Origin: Parachlamydia sp.
Lineage (GTDB): Bacteria > Chlamydiota > Chlamydiia > Chlamydiales > Parachlamydiaceae
Length of the DNA: 32,621 nt
Assembly (NCBI GenBank): GCA_021372155.1
Contig: JAJFUZ010000307.1
Location: 1-32,621 of the forward strand
Direction: 5' to 3'
A program made the position numbers and the translations under genes. Under the pieces are notes generated by a model that saw only the letters and a program-made list of their open reading frames with translations, made no database searches and was not told where the DNA came from. Each line of letters starts with the position of its first letter. Position 1 is the stretch's first letter. Positions 1 to 7,675 of the stretch are shown here, piece after piece.

Positions 1-699
1 CAAAGCTTGCCGAGAGGGTTGGTCAGCCATTTTCAGGCAGCCTGCGATATTCAATCGTTTCAGTGCAGGTGTCAGATTGACAATTCCAATCAGTTGTTCC
101 GCGCTGATAGCATCCACTTCATATAGCGTCAGACTTTGTAAGTTGGGGCATAAACGGACCAATGCAGCAAGCTGGTCGCCAGTCATCTTCTGCCGATCGT
201 CATGGGTCAGCAATCTCGAACAATCCATATGGAGAACCGAGCTGCTGCATTTGGCAAGGAGGCGCGGTAAACGGTCGAGTGGCATGGGGTGGTCTGGCCT
301 ATTGACCAAAGCCGCGAGGTAACGAGGGTTTCGAGACTCCGCGCCCCACATCTGATTGCAGCAATGTATCCCAAAGCGGTTCATGGGGGGAACTAACGAT
401 AAAGCTTGTGCCATCATTTCATTAGGTAAACTGCCTAAGGACAATCTTGCGAGTCGGTTAGCCAGTTCCGCGACACTCTCGCTAAGTTCAGGATCGACTT
501 GAGAATTCAGTTTCATGGTTTCGGCAATCTTTCGCAAATTGTCGGCATCGTCGCTGCTGAATCCCAGGATCGAATCCTTAAGCAGAGCGATCATTTCAAT
601 TTGCTTTTGCACCCTTGTTTCTGGAGAGCTGGCGGCGTTGAATTCTGTCCAGGCTTGCTGCAGTTTTTGGCAGGGCGTTAATGAGTGAGATAATTGCAT
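1..699 (-). CDS. F-box/leucine-rich-repeat protein, N-terminal part (cut by window edge)
   Basis: An open frame starts at an ATG at 699 and runs in frame to base 1 without a stop, so 233 residues are visible and the C-terminus lies outside. Residues 90-118 read like an F-box: SLPNEMM, then ALSLVPP, then CCNQMW, matching the eukaryotic pattern LPxE(L/M)xxxxLxxLP...C(K/N)xW. From about residue 175 two leucine-rich repeats follow, including LCPNLQSLTL and LTPALKRLNIAGC, the spacing typical of F-box LRR proteins. No signal peptide or TM segment is visible. Known from the family: F-box proteins bind Skp1 and hand substrates, bound by the LRRs, to SCF ubiquitin ligases. Bacteria lack this machinery, so I infer a secreted effector acting in the host cell. 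It is transcribed divergently from the fasciclin gene. The Shine-Dalgarno (AAAGAG) is weak. Confidence 0.75.
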   Translation of the reverse strand, partial: MQLSHSLTPCQKLQQAWTEFNAASSPETRVQKQIEMIALLKDSILGFSSDDADNLRKIAETMKLNSQVDPELSESVAELANRLARLSLGSLPNEMMAQALSLVPPMNRFGIHCCNQMWGAESRNPRYLAALVNRPDHPMPLDRLPRLLAKCSSSVLHMDCSRLLTHDDRQKMTGDQLAALVRLCPNLQSLTLYEVDAISAEQLIGIVNLTPALKRLNIAGCLKMADQPSRQAL

Positions 700-864
700 T
701 GGATCTCTTTAATTTATTTTGAAATTGTACATTTTTAGCATTAAGAAGATATAAAGAACGGTTAGATAAAGAATTCAGATTGTTAAATCAAGCAGTTAGC
801 GCATTTTTCCTTGCATTTTTGAAGCGCGGTATGGATAAGCAGGTTAAATACACCTGGAGAGAAT

Positions 865-1335
865 ATGCTACGTGCAGCCGGCCTCTTTTTTTCCCTGCTT
901 TTGCTGACAGCAACCGCAGGTTATGCAGAAACTGAAATTGTTACCCAATACCCGCTTCAAGACCCAGATCTGAAGACATTTTACGAAGCCGGCGTTTCAG
1001 CAGGCTTAAAGGGCATGTTTCAAGGCACTGGCCCTTTCACCTTTTTCGTTCCCTCAAATTCAGCCATAGAAAAATATGGGAGCGCCAAATTCCAGCAATT
1101 GCAGAAACCGGAAAACCAGGATGCCTTGATCGACTTTATTCTCGACCACATCGTACCTGGTGAGTATCCACGCACCGCCTTAAAGCCGATGACGATTAAG
1201 ACCGTTAACGGAAAAGATATACGTATTTCTGGCGACAATGGTGAAATCCGCATCAATGACGCCAAAATCACGCGACCGGGGCTTAAAGGGCCAAATGGAA
1301 TCGTTTTTATCATCGACACTGTGTTAGTTCCGTAA
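865..1335 (+). CDS. Exported fasciclin (FAS1) domain protein
   Basis: A 156-residue protein with a clear signal peptide (residues 1-21, hydrophobic LFFSLLLLTATAGYA, cleavage near YA-ET). The mature part is a single, slightly short FAS1 domain. The H1 motif is visible as FTFFVPSNSAIEKY, the H2 region as FILDHIVPGEY, and the typical end as GPNGIVFIIDTVLVP. FAS1 domains mediate adhesion or protein-protein contacts at cell surfaces. Here the protein should sit in the periplasm or be secreted. The start ATG is preceded by TGGAGAGA at a good distance. It is a monocistronic gene. The last bases overlap the end of an opposite-strand CapA-like remnant. Confidence 0.85.
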   Translation: MLRAAGLFFSLLLLTATAGYAETEIVTQYPLQDPDLKTFYEAGVSAGLKGMFQGTGPFTFFVPSNSAIEKYGSAKFQQLQKPENQDALIDFILDHIVPGEYPRTALKPMTIKTVNGKDIRISGDNGEIRINDAKITRPGLKGPNGIVFIIDTVLVP

Positions 1336-1549
1336 GATAAGCTCATCTCCCTCTAGGATCAGCGATGTGTGAAACTCTCTGGAGAGACGCTGCATACGGC
1401 TGAGGATTTCCTTGGCCTCCTGCCCTTCTGCTCGATTGACCTGGAAACACTCAATCAGGGTAGGCAGCAGCCTTAAAGATAGCTTCAGGGACCAGCCGAC
1501 CGATCATCACATCCCCGGCCAAACCAATCATGATGGATTGCATAATCAT
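1324..1549 (-). pseudogene. Decayed CapA-family gene (N- and C-terminal ends only)
   Basis: The reverse strand from 1549 begins MIMQSIMIGLAGDVMIGRLV, which resembles the opening strand of CapA-type (poly-gamma-glutamate capsule synthesis family) proteins (GDVMLGR). It reaches a stop after 32 codons. In the next frame the text continues LRLLPTLIECFQVNRAEG and ends MQRLSREFHTSLILEGDELILRN, like the C-terminal end of the same family, stopping at 1324-1326. The roughly 250-300 middle residues are missing and the two ends are in different frames. I infer a gene lost by internal deletion. Its stop codon overlaps the 3' end of the fasciclin gene. The family assignment rests on short motifs from memory. 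Confidence 0.5.
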
Positions 1550-1572
1550 TTTTGATTTGATACATGTGAGTT

Positions 1573-1941
1573 ATGAGATCAAAAATCAATGCTTTTCTGA
1601 AACGGTCCTGCCAAATGGCAGGCAAGCCCATTACCTTCATTCTTGCTCTTTCGATCGTCATTGCCTGGTTTATTGTGGGTCTGTTTGTAGGCTTTAGCCC
1701 CACCTGGCTGCTCATTATCGATACAATCGCAACTGTAAATGCCTCGCTCATGGTCTTTATCATCCAGAACACCCAAAACCGCGAAAGCAAGGCGCTCCAT
1801 ATGAAAATCGACGAACTGCTTCATTCGATCAAAGAGGCCAAAAATGAACTGATCGCCATTGAGGAGATCGAGGAAGAGGAGCTCGAAGAGCTGCGTAAAC
1901 AACTGAAACAAAGGCGTAAGGAAAAAGAAAAGAAACCGTGA
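1573..1941 (+). CDS. Low-affinity iron permease family small membrane protein
   Basis: A 122-residue protein. Two membrane segments are visible (about residues 18-38 and 45-65), followed by the family signature FIIQNTQNRESKALHMKIDELL and a highly charged coiled-coil tail (EEIEEEELEELRKQLKQRRKEKEKKP). This is the architecture of the 'low affinity iron permease' family (Pfam Iron_permease). Despite the name, bacterial members have no firmly shown iron transport. The protein sits in the inner membrane with the coiled coil probably cytoplasmic. The start has only a weak Shine-Dalgarno (TGTGAG). It lies 34 bp upstream of the APC permease on the same strand and may be cotranscribed with it. Confidence 0.8.
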   Translation: MRSKINAFLKRSCQMAGKPITFILALSIVIAWFIVGLFVGFSPTWLLIIDTIATVNASLMVFIIQNTQNRESKALHMKIDELLHSIKEAKNELIAIEEIEEEELEELRKQLKQRRKEKEKKP

Positions 1942-1975
1942 AAAATATGACGGGTGCGCGTATAGAAGAAAAAAT

Positions 1976-3769
1976 ATGGCGACTGTACAGACATCGAGAC
2001 CGCGTAATGTCAACTCCTTGCGTGCCGCTGGCATCCTCTATGGCGACTGGGGAACAAGCAAAGCCTATGTCCTTGGGCTGGCGTTCGCGCTGGCGGGCTA
2101 CAGCTCTTTCTGGTTCATTTTTGGCATCTGCATTCTGACCTTTCTGGTCGGCCTCAATTACATTCTGATCTGCAAATTCTATCCGCAAGGGGGCGGCGTC
2201 TATGCCAGCGTGCGCAACCGCTCCGAGGTGCTCTCGCTGATGGGCGCCTTTTTCCTCATTGCCGATTATCTCGTGACCGCAGCCTTGAGTGCTCTGTCGG
2301 CATTCAACTATCTCGGTGTTCCCAATCCCGAAATGTGGGCCATGGGCGCCATTGCGCTGATCGGCCTGATCAATTTTCTCGGTCCTAAGCACACCGGAAG
2401 CATGGCTATCGGGCTCGCCATACCCACTCTCCTCGTCATCCTGTGCCTGGTCGCGATGAGCTTTCCGTTTTTACCGCATGCCATGCATCAACTCAAGCCT
2501 ATCTCGCATGATCTATACAAGAATTGGAGCATCTTTGTTGGCATCATCGTCGCCCTCTCAGGGATCGAGGCCATTGCCAATACAACAGGCTCCATGAAAC
2601 TCGATCCCGGCTCTACTCTGGAGAATCCTTCCGTTGTCCAGACCTCCACTCCAGCCATTGTTGCGGTTATGTTTGAGGTGACAGTCTGCACGGCTCTCCT
2701 GGGACTAGCCATGAACGCCCTGCCTGGACTGACGATCAGCGGAGATGAAGTCAGCGCTCCTGGATATCCCAATGTGCGCGATGCTATGTTGCGCTATATG
2801 GGCGAGACCTTCGCCGGAACCCTGTTTGGACCCTCTGCGGGTTATGTTTTTGGGCTGATCATCAGCGTCGTTATCATGCTGCTGCTCTTATCGGCAGTGA
2901 ATACTGCCATTGTGGCGATGGTCTCCCTGCTCTTTATCATGTCGCGCGATGGCGAGCTCCCCTATCTGTTTCAACGCCTGAACAGGTTTGGCGTCCCCGT
3001 CTTCCCCACCCTGGCTGCCTTTATCGTCCCGATTGCTCTCTTGTTTGCGGTACACGATGTCGCCGGCCTTGCAGACCTCTATGCCATCGGCTTTGTCGGC
3101 GCTATTGCTGTCAATCTGGGAGCGACATCAAGCAATTTTCAGTTGCCCATGAGCCGGTTTGAACGCTTCTTTATGTTCGGCACGTTTCTGATCATGGCCT
3201 TGATTGAAATAACGCTTTTTATCGATAAGCCGCATGCCAGGCGCTTTGTCGTGGCAGTCGTCAGCTTCGGTTTAATCTTGCGCACCATTGTGGCAGAGCA
3301 AAGGATGAAAAAGCCTGCTCCTGGCCAGGAAAGAGCTCCTCTGTCAGCAATTCCTGAAAATGTCGAAAAAAGCATGCTTGTCGCCGTGACAGCGCCTGGA
3401 AAAGGTCTCGAATATGCCCTGCAGGAAGCAAGCTCTCTCAACATCCCTCTGCATATCTTGTTTATCCGCGAGCAGAAAATCGTGACAGAAGAGGACCACC
3501 TGCAAAGTTGGGTCGATGACCCCCTGGCCTGCGATGTCTTCGACCGCGCCATTGCCAGCGGTCAACAAATTCCGTTGGGTTTTTTGTATACCGTTACCTC
3601 TCATCCTGCCCACAGCATTGCGGAAATCGCGCAGCAGAAGAAAGTGCAGCGAGTCATGATGGGAATGCCCAGGAGAGCCCCGCCCTTTATTCGGGTCTTG
3701 CGCGGCTCAATTGTCCGAGATGTTTCGCGCTACCTGCCCAAACAGATCGATCTGGTAGTGGTTTATTAA
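1976..3769 (+). CDS. APC-superfamily amino-acid permease with C-terminal USP-like domain
   Basis: A 597-residue protein. The N-terminal 430 residues hold about 12 hydrophobic segments and open with AAGILYGDWGTSKAYVLGLA and a YPQGGGVYASVRNR loop, as in amino acid/polyamine/organocation (APC) transporters. The last 130 residues are soluble. They start KSMLVAVTAPGKGLEYALQEA and end with VMMGMPRR, then VLRGSIVRDVSRYLP and IDLVVVY. This is the layout of a universal-stress-protein (USP) fold with its GX2GX9GS-like segment in degenerate form. The transporter probably imports amino acids in the inner membrane, and the tail may sense nucleotide or energy state (inference). The end overlaps the convergent hydrolase gene by 4 bp. 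The Shine-Dalgarno is poor (AGAAG). The substrate cannot be told from sequence. Confidence 0.85.
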   Translation: MATVQTSRPRNVNSLRAAGILYGDWGTSKAYVLGLAFALAGYSSFWFIFGICILTFLVGLNYILICKFYPQGGGVYASVRNRSEVLSLMGAFFLIADYLVTAALSALSAFNYLGVPNPEMWAMGAIALIGLINFLGPKHTGSMAIGLAIPTLLVILCLVAMSFPFLPHAMHQLKPISHDLYKNWSIFVGIIVALSGIEAIANTTGSMKLDPGSTLENPSVVQTSTPAIVAVMFEVTVCTALLGLAMNALPGLTISGDEVSAPGYPNVRDAMLRYMGETFAGTLFGPSAGYVFGLIISVVIMLLLLSAVNTAIVAMVSLLFIMSRDGELPYLFQRLNRFGVPVFPTLAAFIVPIALLFAVHDVAGLADLYAIGFVGAIAVNLGATSSNFQLPMSRFERFFMFGTFLIMALIEITLFIDKPHARRFVVAVVSFGLILRTIVAEQRMKKPAPGQERAPLSAIPENVEKSMLVAVTAPGKGLEYALQEASSLNIPLHILFIREQKIVTEEDHLQSWVDDPLACDVFDRAIASGQQIPLGFLYTVTSHPAHSIAEIAQQKKVQRVMMGMPRRAPPFIRVLRGSIVRDVSRYLPKQIDLVVVY

Positions 3770-4773
3770 CCCGTCTGCGATCTTTTAAGCCCGAGGCTTT
3801 GGCACTGTTCCAGAGTGAAATTAGGGCGCAAGGCGGGTTGAAACATCCATTCAAGCAGATATTCGTCCATCCAGTAGATGCCTCGGTTTTTACTGTCTCT
3901 GCCGATAAAACCCATATGACTCCCCTTCTGGCTCAGCCACGCCTTGGAAGTCTCGGATAGCTTTATCTGATACAGAGTCTGATGATCGATGAAAGGATCG
4001 TCTGCCGCAAAAAGCAGATCGCATGGAACGCGAATCTCGGGTATGAACTGCAGAGAGCTGCATTTCTTGTAGTAATCAAGAGCGTTTGCGTAACCCCATA
4101 GAGGCGCTGTCACATTTTCATCCAGCTCTCGCATAGATTTAAAATAGCGCTTATTAACCCATTTGGGCGCCTGCTTGAGAATATTGGTGAGATAGTAGCG
4201 GTGATACAGCCTGTTTTCTCTCTTTTGAATGATCTCGATTGACTGCAGGAGATCAAGGGCTGGACAAATCGCAATCATGCGATCGATGTAATTCCCTGCT
4301 TTCTCGCCCAGTTCCCCTGCCAGTTTGAGAATAATGTTGCCGCCCAGGGAAAAACCCATCAGATGAATCGACGAAAGCGGCGATTCCTTTTTTACTTGGT
4401 GCAGAACCGTTAAAACATCCTGGCTGTCGCCGCTCGTATAGGTCTTCTTATTCAGCCCGGCTCCCGAGCCGCAGCCTCTCAGATTGATCCGGACCACGCG
4501 GGACCCTATCTGGTAGAATTTTCGGGAAAGGCGGATCATGTAGGGCGATAAATGGCATCCGCCCAGGCCATGCAGCAGGACGACGGTCGCCTCATGCGGC
4601 TGCCACTGAAGAGGTGTTGATACCTGGCAGCAAAGTTGATCACCATCCGTTAGGCGTACATAGAGAGGTTTCGATTGCGGTTCCTCGCCTGCCGGGCTGT
4701 AAGTGGCAAAAAGCATCTGTAGATGGGGTGAAGACAGTCCAGGCAAAGGCCGGAAATCGAGCGTTTCAAACAT
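3766..4773 (-). CDS. YheT/EMB8-type alpha/beta hydrolase
   Basis: I chose the ATG at 4773, giving 335 residues beginning MFETLDFRPLPGLSSPHLQM. It is preceded by GGAGG with 6-bp spacing, whereas a further upstream TTG (4836) has no such site. Features: oxyanion-hole loop LLHGLGG, conserved INLRGCGSG, nucleophile elbow GFSLGGN (Ser), acid in AADDPFIDH, and histidine in SHMGFIGR. These form the catalytic triad of the YheT family (AB-hydrolase fold, cytoplasmic). Length matches YheT (about 340 aa). The substrate is unknown; esterase or lipase activity on short acyl chains is the usual guess. The 3' end overlaps the APC permease gene convergently. Upstream is the GH1 gene, separated by a strong hairpin. 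Confidence 0.88.
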   Translation of the reverse strand: MFETLDFRPLPGLSSPHLQMLFATYSPAGEEPQSKPLYVRLTDGDQLCCQVSTPLQWQPHEATVVLLHGLGGCHLSPYMIRLSRKFYQIGSRVVRINLRGCGSGAGLNKKTYTSGDSQDVLTVLHQVKKESPLSSIHLMGFSLGGNIILKLAGELGEKAGNYIDRMIAICPALDLLQSIEIIQKRENRLYHRYYLTNILKQAPKWVNKRYFKSMRELDENVTAPLWGYANALDYYKKCSSLQFIPEIRVPCDLLFAADDPFIDHQTLYQIKLSETSKAWLSQKGSHMGFIGRDSKNRGIYWMDEYLLEWMFQPALRPNFTLEQCQSLGLKRSQTG

Positions 4774-4873
4774 CGGGTCCCTCCGAAATACTAGGCTAAT
4801 TCCTTTCACATAAAAAAAAATAGGAAAAAGAGGCAATAATGTTTTTAAAATAATTTGTTGCTGCTTGATAAAC

Positions 4874-4945
4874 CAGCAGCTCCCGCTGGAAAAATTTTCT
4901 CGGAAAAGTCCAGATCCGTAGAGAATTTTTCAGCGAGAGCTGCTG
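4874..4945. terminator. Long imperfect hairpin over the 3' end of the GH1 gene
   Basis: The left arm 4874-4901 (CAGCAGCTCCCGCTGG then AAAAATTTTCTC) pairs with 4921-4945 (GAGAATTTTT then CAGCGAGAGCTGCTG), with three mismatches or bulges and a 19-nt loop. The stop codon of the beta-glucosidase gene (4930-4932) lies inside the right arm. The position fits a rho-independent-like terminator or mRNA 3'-end stabiliser for the leftward GH1 transcript. A third GCTGCT copy near 4860 offers an alternative small hairpin (GCTGCT/AGCAGC). No long T-run follows in the leftward direction. Confidence 0.5.
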
Positions 4946-6222
4946 ATAAATCGAGCGTACCAGAGGGCGCTCTTCCTCGGGCGCCGCTCTTGGGTAGCGA
5001 AGTCAACCTCTACAAGGCCAAAGCGTCTAGCGTAGCCCGCCGCCCATTCAAAGTTATCGAGCAGAGACCAGACGAAGTAGCCAGTTATGGGAATCCCCCT
5101 CTCTTTCGCCTGAGCTATTCTCATTAGGTGCGCCTCCAGATAGGCAATCCTCCCCTCATCCTCCAATCCCTCGGGAAGCGAGGTTCCGTTTTCCATGACC
5201 ATCAACTCTTTGGGCTGGTAATCCCTTTGAATCCTTTCGAACAACTCCAGGAGGCCTTCTGGATAGAATTCCCACATGTCTGAACATGGATTGGGCTCGG
5301 GTGGCACCACTCGGCAGGCAAACAGCGGCCGCTCTGGATCGCTCTGGACAATGCCTCGCGTGTAATAGTTGATACCCAAAAAATCCAGTGGAGACCCGAT
5401 GCAGGCCATATCCTCAGGATGGATCAAATCCAGAAAACCCTTACGAGTAGGACTTGCGGCAATGGCCTTGAGAAACTCTTCTGGATAGGCCTTTCGGAAG
5501 AGAGCATCGAGAAAAAGCTGGTTATGCAGCATGTCATACCAGCCGGCAGCCTTCTGCGAGGAAGCATCGTAAGAATATGCTGGAGAGAGGTTAAGGGCAA
5601 TGCCGACTTTCTTATCCCTCATTCTCTTTAGCGCCATGCCATGGGCCAAAAGCAAATGGTGGACAGCAGCCAGGGCCTGGTCTGGAGATTGAATCCCGGG
5701 CGCATGGCCACCTGTCAGATAGCCCATGAAGGCTGACACATAGGGTTCGTTGAGCGTCGTCCAGTGTGTCACCCTATCCTGAAAGCGGTTGAAGACGGCA
5801 GCAGCATAATCCGCAAACAGGTGACAGGTGTCGCGAGAAGCCCAACCTCCCCTGTCCTGGATATACTGAGGAAGATCCCAATGGTAGAGCGTGGGAAAGG
5901 GCTCGATTCCAGCTTCCAGAAGCCCGTCGATCAGCCTGTCGTAAAATTGCAAGCCCTTTTCATTGATATGTAAAGTCTGATCGGGAAAGATCCTGGGCCA
6001 GGCAATGGAAAAGCGGTAGGCGTTGAGATTCAGGCTCTTCATCAGAGCAATATCCTGCTGCCACAGCCTGTAATGGTTGCAGGCCACATCCCCCGAAGAG
6101 CCATCCAGGATATGCCCTTTCTGCTGGCAGAAAGAATCCCAGATAGAGATTCCCCTTCCTTCTTCCTTGACACTGCCCTCGATCTGATAGGCAGACGTCG
6201 CCGCTCCGAAAAAAAATCCCAT
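4930..6222 (-). CDS. Beta-glucosidase, glycoside hydrolase family 1
   Basis: 430 residues with a complete GH1 barrel. The N-terminal signature FGAATSAYQIEG is present. The catalytic acid/base is Glu159 in TLNEP and the nucleophile is Glu344 in VMENG. Substrate-site motifs include YRFSIAWPRIFP, YHWDLPQ and NYYTRG, and the C-terminal RPRKSALWYARF is typical. Retaining cytoplasmic enzymes of this family hydrolyse beta-glucosides or 6-phospho-beta-glucosides. I do not see enough to choose between these. The protein is a few residues shorter at the N-terminus than usual. An in-frame stop just upstream leaves ATG 6222 as the only start, with GAGG 9 bp before it. It is probably cotranscribed with the unknown gene 45 bp upstream. 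Confidence 0.93.
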   Translation of the reverse strand: MGFFFGAATSAYQIEGSVKEEGRGISIWDSFCQQKGHILDGSSGDVACNHYRLWQQDIALMKSLNLNAYRFSIAWPRIFPDQTLHINEKGLQFYDRLIDGLLEAGIEPFPTLYHWDLPQYIQDRGGWASRDTCHLFADYAAAVFNRFQDRVTHWTTLNEPYVSAFMGYLTGGHAPGIQSPDQALAAVHHLLLAHGMALKRMRDKKVGIALNLSPAYSYDASSQKAAGWYDMLHNQLFLDALFRKAYPEEFLKAIAASPTRKGFLDLIHPEDMACIGSPLDFLGINYYTRGIVQSDPERPLFACRVVPPEPNPCSDMWEFYPEGLLELFERIQRDYQPKELMVMENGTSLPEGLEDEGRIAYLEAHLMRIAQAKERGIPITGYFVWSLLDNFEWAAGYARRFGLVEVDFATQERRPRKSALWYARFISSSR

Positions 6223-6267
6223 CTCCCGACACCTCTATATTCAGCATGTCGGGTTTTCAGAAGATCG

Positions 6268-7614
6268 TCAAGCTTGCGTAAACGTCAATTCCTTAGGCAA
6301 TGCTATAGTAGAGTTGCCAAGAGCCATGTAGGCCATTTTCAGCAGTCGATCCGATTCCTGTTTCAGCCTGTGACTGTTGTCAATCAGCTGACTTTTCCGT
6401 GACTCGCCGAGTTTGTCAAGCAAGGCTTGATTTTGCTGGATGACCTTGTCGATTCCTTTCAGGTCAGTGTCCATGCACTCCTTCATGAAGCGCATCAGCA
6501 CAACGGGATCCTGATCTTCAAAACCTGTGAGAGTGAAACCAAGCTGGCCGGTGACTGTCCCCAGGCTGGGATGCGCATACCCTACCGTGAACTGGCACTT
6601 GGAAAACTTGCGCACTCCATTTTGATCAAAAGGATCGGAGCATTGGAGGTTAAAGAAATCCAGACACCCCAATTGCACGTTGGGAGAATAACCTTCTCGC
6701 TGCAACATCTTCTGCTCTTCTGGTGTATAGCGCTGCAGGTTTTTGAGCGCGCTTTCTCTAGAATGGATCGGCCTGCACCAGCGATTATTATCTCTCAGCT
6801 GATCCTGGCTTAAAGCAATCGCCGGGAGATTTTCTGCAAACGGAAGCGGTTCGCCCATGCCAGCTTTTGCCATCAGCAGATTTTCCAAAAGCCGAACCGA
6901 TTGATACTTTCGCGGGGCATATTGTACTTCTAAGAGAGGAGTGATCTGCGTTTTCCACGACTTTGTCGCAGCATCGTCAAGAGGGTGGTCCTTAAGCATT
7001 TGATTCTGGCACTTCTGATAGTCGCCCAGCGTGGCCTTGTAAGCAGTCTGAAACTTTGGTTCATAAAGGCTGGCAACAAGCGCCAGCTTGCCACTGAGCG
7101 GCAACGGAAACGCCTTCCCAACCAGGGTCTGCGTCTGTTCCAGCAGCTCTTGCCCTGCTTGCGGTAGCCTTTTTAGCTGCTCCTCCAGCGCATTTGCCAG
7201 TAGGCGGTCCAGATCTTTGCATGCTAAAGCCGCCGTGCTATCAGCACCATAAGGCCGCAGCATCTCTTCCAGCACAAGCAGGTTATCCACTGTTTTCGAA
7301 GGGGCGATGCGTTCCAGCAATTTTCGTCGACCTGATTCTTTCGATGCCAGACGCGAAAGAAAGGCCATCAATGCTGAGGCTTTGGCGATAGTTGGCAGCG
7401 ACTTTTTAAGATGCTCGAGGGGATCAGGTTGCTTTTTGATATCGCGCGATTTCAACGTGGGTTTGGAACTGCAACATTGGATGCCAGCCAGGATCACAGC
7501 AGCCCCCACAACAACAGGAACCAGCGTCTGCCAACCAGCATTTGTTCCCGCAATTATTCCAATTCGATGAAAAGTTGAAGATAAATTTGAATTAAGAATA
7601 TTGTTTAAAAACAC
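6268..7614 (-). CDS. Unknown 448-aa protein with one N-terminal membrane segment
   Basis: I do not recognise this protein. It starts at a GTG with a good Shine-Dalgarno (CGGAG, 5-bp spacing). Residues about 28-46 (TLVPVVVGAAVILAGIQCC) form one hydrophobic segment. The rest is soluble, mostly alpha-helical by composition, with several leucine-rich amphipathic stretches and eight or so scattered cysteines. A cysteine-bearing segment (QLGCLDFFNLQCSD) lies near residues 320-333. The gene is in line with the GH1 gene downstream and with two more unknown genes upstream. A membrane-anchored chlamydial protein or inclusion-related factor is possible, but nothing in the sequence proves it. Confidence 0.7.
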   Translation of the reverse strand: MFLNNILNSNLSSTFHRIGIIAGTNAGWQTLVPVVVGAAVILAGIQCCSSKPTLKSRDIKKQPDPLEHLKKSLPTIAKASALMAFLSRLASKESGRRKLLERIAPSKTVDNLLVLEEMLRPYGADSTAALACKDLDRLLANALEEQLKRLPQAGQELLEQTQTLVGKAFPLPLSGKLALVASLYEPKFQTAYKATLGDYQKCQNQMLKDHPLDDAATKSWKTQITPLLEVQYAPRKYQSVRLLENLLMAKAGMGEPLPFAENLPAIALSQDQLRDNNRWCRPIHSRESALKNLQRYTPEEQKMLQREGYSPNVQLGCLDFFNLQCSDPFDQNGVRKFSKCQFTVGYAHPSLGTVTGQLGFTLTGFEDQDPVVLMRFMKECMDTDLKGIDKVIQQNQALLDKLGESRKSQLIDNSHRLKQESDRLLKMAYMALGNSTIALPKELTFTQA

Positions 7615-7675
7615 AATAACTCCGTTGTTAAATAAAGAAATATAGTAAAGAATAAACTAATTTAATGAAAGTAAA

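Noticed and set aside
2040-2392. Leftward 187-codon frame over the permease start
   Set aside because: Shadow of the APC permease; codon use and length are explained by the strong rightward frame.
4774-4836. Longer N-terminus of the YheT-type hydrolase from TTG 4836
   Set aside because: GGAGG lies directly before ATG 4773 and YheT proteins start at the equivalent position.
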